6,513 bases of DNA from an uncultured Collinsella sp. (lineage in GTDB: Bacteria; Actinomycetota; Coriobacteriia; Coriobacteriales; Coriobacteriaceae): NCBI GenBank assembly GCA_902496375.1, contig CABVAS010000090.1, positions 1 to 6,513 on the forward strand, read 5' to 3'. Position numbers and translations under genes: made by a program. A model generated the notes under the pieces. It saw only the letters and a list, made by a program, of their open reading frames with translations. It was not told where the DNA came from and did not search any database. Positions 5,535-6,513 of the stretch are shown piece by piece; position 1 is the stretch's first letter, and every line of letters begins with the position of its first letter.

Positions 5535-6470
5535 GTGAACATTCTGGTTATGTTGCCCGTCAACGACCGCCATCGCGCAATTCTTGAGTCTAGTGCTCCG
5601 GGCGAGGACTTTATCTACACGAGCGCCGATGCCGTCACGCGCGAGCAGGTCGCCGATGCCGACGTGATCCTGGGCAACATCGACCCTGACATGCTCACGG
5701 CATGCGAGCATCTCCGGCTGTTGCAATTGCAGACCGCCGGCTATGACGACTACCTTGCCGCCGGCACCGTGCCAGCCGACGCCAAGCTGTCTTGCTCGGT
5801 GGGCGCCTATGGCCAGGCCGTGAGCGAGCACATGTTTGCCATGGCCCTTTCCATGATGAAGCGCCTGCCCGACTATCACGACTTGCAGCGCGAGCATCGC
5901 TGGGAGGATTTAGGGCCGGTCACCTCGCTCAAAAACGCCAACGTGCTGGTGCTGGGCGCGGGCGACATCGGTGGCCACTTTGCCACGCTCTGCCGCAGCA
6001 TGGGCGCGCACGTCCGCGGCATCAAGCGCCATCCGCTCGTCTACCCCATTGTGTTTGAGGACATGGACGGCATGGATGCCCTGTCTGAGCGCCTGACCGA
6101 GGCTGACATCGTCGCATCCTTTATGCCCAGCACACCCGAGACCCGCGGCCTGGCGAACGCCGAGTTCTTCGCCGCGATGAAACCGGGCGCTTTCTTTGCC
6201 AACGGCGGCCGCGGCGACCTTGTGGTCGCCGACGACTTGGTTGCCGCCCTGGAGTCGGGACATCTCGCCGGCGCCGCGGTCGACGCCACCGACCCCGAAC
6301 CGTTGCCTGAGACAAGCCCGCTGTGGGATGCACCCAACATGCTCATCACACCACACGTCTCCGGCTGGTTCCACCTGGCCGCCACGCTCAACAACGTCGT
6401 CGACATCGCCGCGGAGAACCTGCGTCACCTGCAAGCCGGCGAAACTTTACGTTGTTTGATCGAGCACTAA
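5535..6470 (+). CDS. D-isomer-specific 2-hydroxyacid dehydrogenase
   Basis: The 311-residue protein reduces 2-oxo acids to D-2-hydroxy acids, or the reverse, using a nicotinamide cofactor. The N-terminal part to about residue 100 and the last segment from about 280 form the substrate domain. Residues 101-280 are the Rossmann cofactor domain, with G-A-G-D-I-G at 141-146. The catalytic triad of the family is intact: Arg226 (G-G-R-G), Glu255 (D-P-E-P) and His274 (T-P-H-V-S-G). After the second Rossmann strand the usual Asp is replaced by Lys164-Arg165, which suggests NADPH rather than NADH; this is inference. The length is typical of glyoxylate/hydroxypyruvate or phosphoglycerate-type relatives lacking an ACT domain, so serine-pathway feedback control is not expected. 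The substrate is not determined. Start is GTG at 5535, giving M-N-I-L-V-M-L-P-V. The gene appears monocistronic. Confidence 0.92.
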   Translation: MNILVMLPVNDRHRAILESSAPGEDFIYTSADAVTREQVADADVILGNIDPDMLTACEHLRLLQLQTAGYDDYLAAGTVPADAKLSCSVGAYGQAVSEHMFAMALSMMKRLPDYHDLQREHRWEDLGPVTSLKNANVLVLGAGDIGGHFATLCRSMGAHVRGIKRHPLVYPIVFEDMDGMDALSERLTEADIVASFMPSTPETRGLANAEFFAAMKPGAFFANGGRGDLVVADDLVAALESGHLAGAAVDATDPEPLPETSPLWDAPNMLITPHVSGWFHLAATLNNVVDIAAENLRHLQAGETLRCLIEH

Positions 6471-6476
6471 TCTTGT

Positions 6477-6500
6477 TCCGCCGTTCTAACGAACGGCGGA
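6477..6500 (+). terminator. Hairpin after the dehydrogenase gene, weak terminator candidate
   Basis: TCCGCCGTTC (6477-6486) pairs perfectly with GAACGGCGGA (6491-6500) around the tetraloop TAAC, 6 nt after the stop codon. The position and GC-rich 10-bp stem suit a terminator, but no T run follows on either strand. It may stabilise the 3' end or work with a factor instead. Confidence 0.45.
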
Positions 6501-6513
6501 CCGGTCGACGCTG

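Overview
The window looks like a chromosomal segment of a high-GC Gram-positive gut-type actinobacterium. It fits Coriobacteriia, probably Collinsella, but that is an impression from base composition, codon use and gene families and was not tested. It holds six complete protein genes, no RNA genes, no CRISPR array and no recognisable transposase.

Left part, minus strand (about 86-3355). An alpha/beta hydrolase gene (2558-3355) is followed, after a 197-nt space of 211 nt or so with promoter-like signals, by a two-gene signalling operon. The first gene of the operon encodes a 626-residue protein (466-2346) with a degenerate PAS-like region, a degenerate GGDEF domain, a receiver domain and an intact HD-GYP domain. 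The second, 23 nt later, encodes a stand-alone histidine phosphotransfer (Hpt) protein (86-442). Together they look like the output end of a phosphorelay that controls cyclic-di-GMP breakdown. No histidine kinase is present in the window.

Right part, plus strand (about 3581-6470). Three genes follow, each with its own spacer and apparently its own promoter: a radical SAM protein of unknown substrate (3581-4357), a type I methionine aminopeptidase with an N-terminal SEC-C zinc motif (4518-5405), and a D-2-hydroxyacid dehydrogenase (5535-6470, GTG start). A strong nested-hairpin terminator closes the aminopeptidase gene.

The genes themselves belong to known families. The least explained material lies between them: every large spacer carries a dyad. 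The most striking is an 81-nt, almost completely palindromic element at 4393-4473 between the radical SAM and aminopeptidase genes. The others are an 8-bp dyad just upstream of the radical SAM promoter, an 11-bp dyad overlapping the dehydrogenase promoter, and a 6-bp dyad overlapping the -35 of the signalling operon. I see no clear previously undescribed multi-gene system. The best leads are the GGDEF/REC/HD-GYP plus Hpt pair, with its conserved inhibitory site but broken active site, and the palindromic element.
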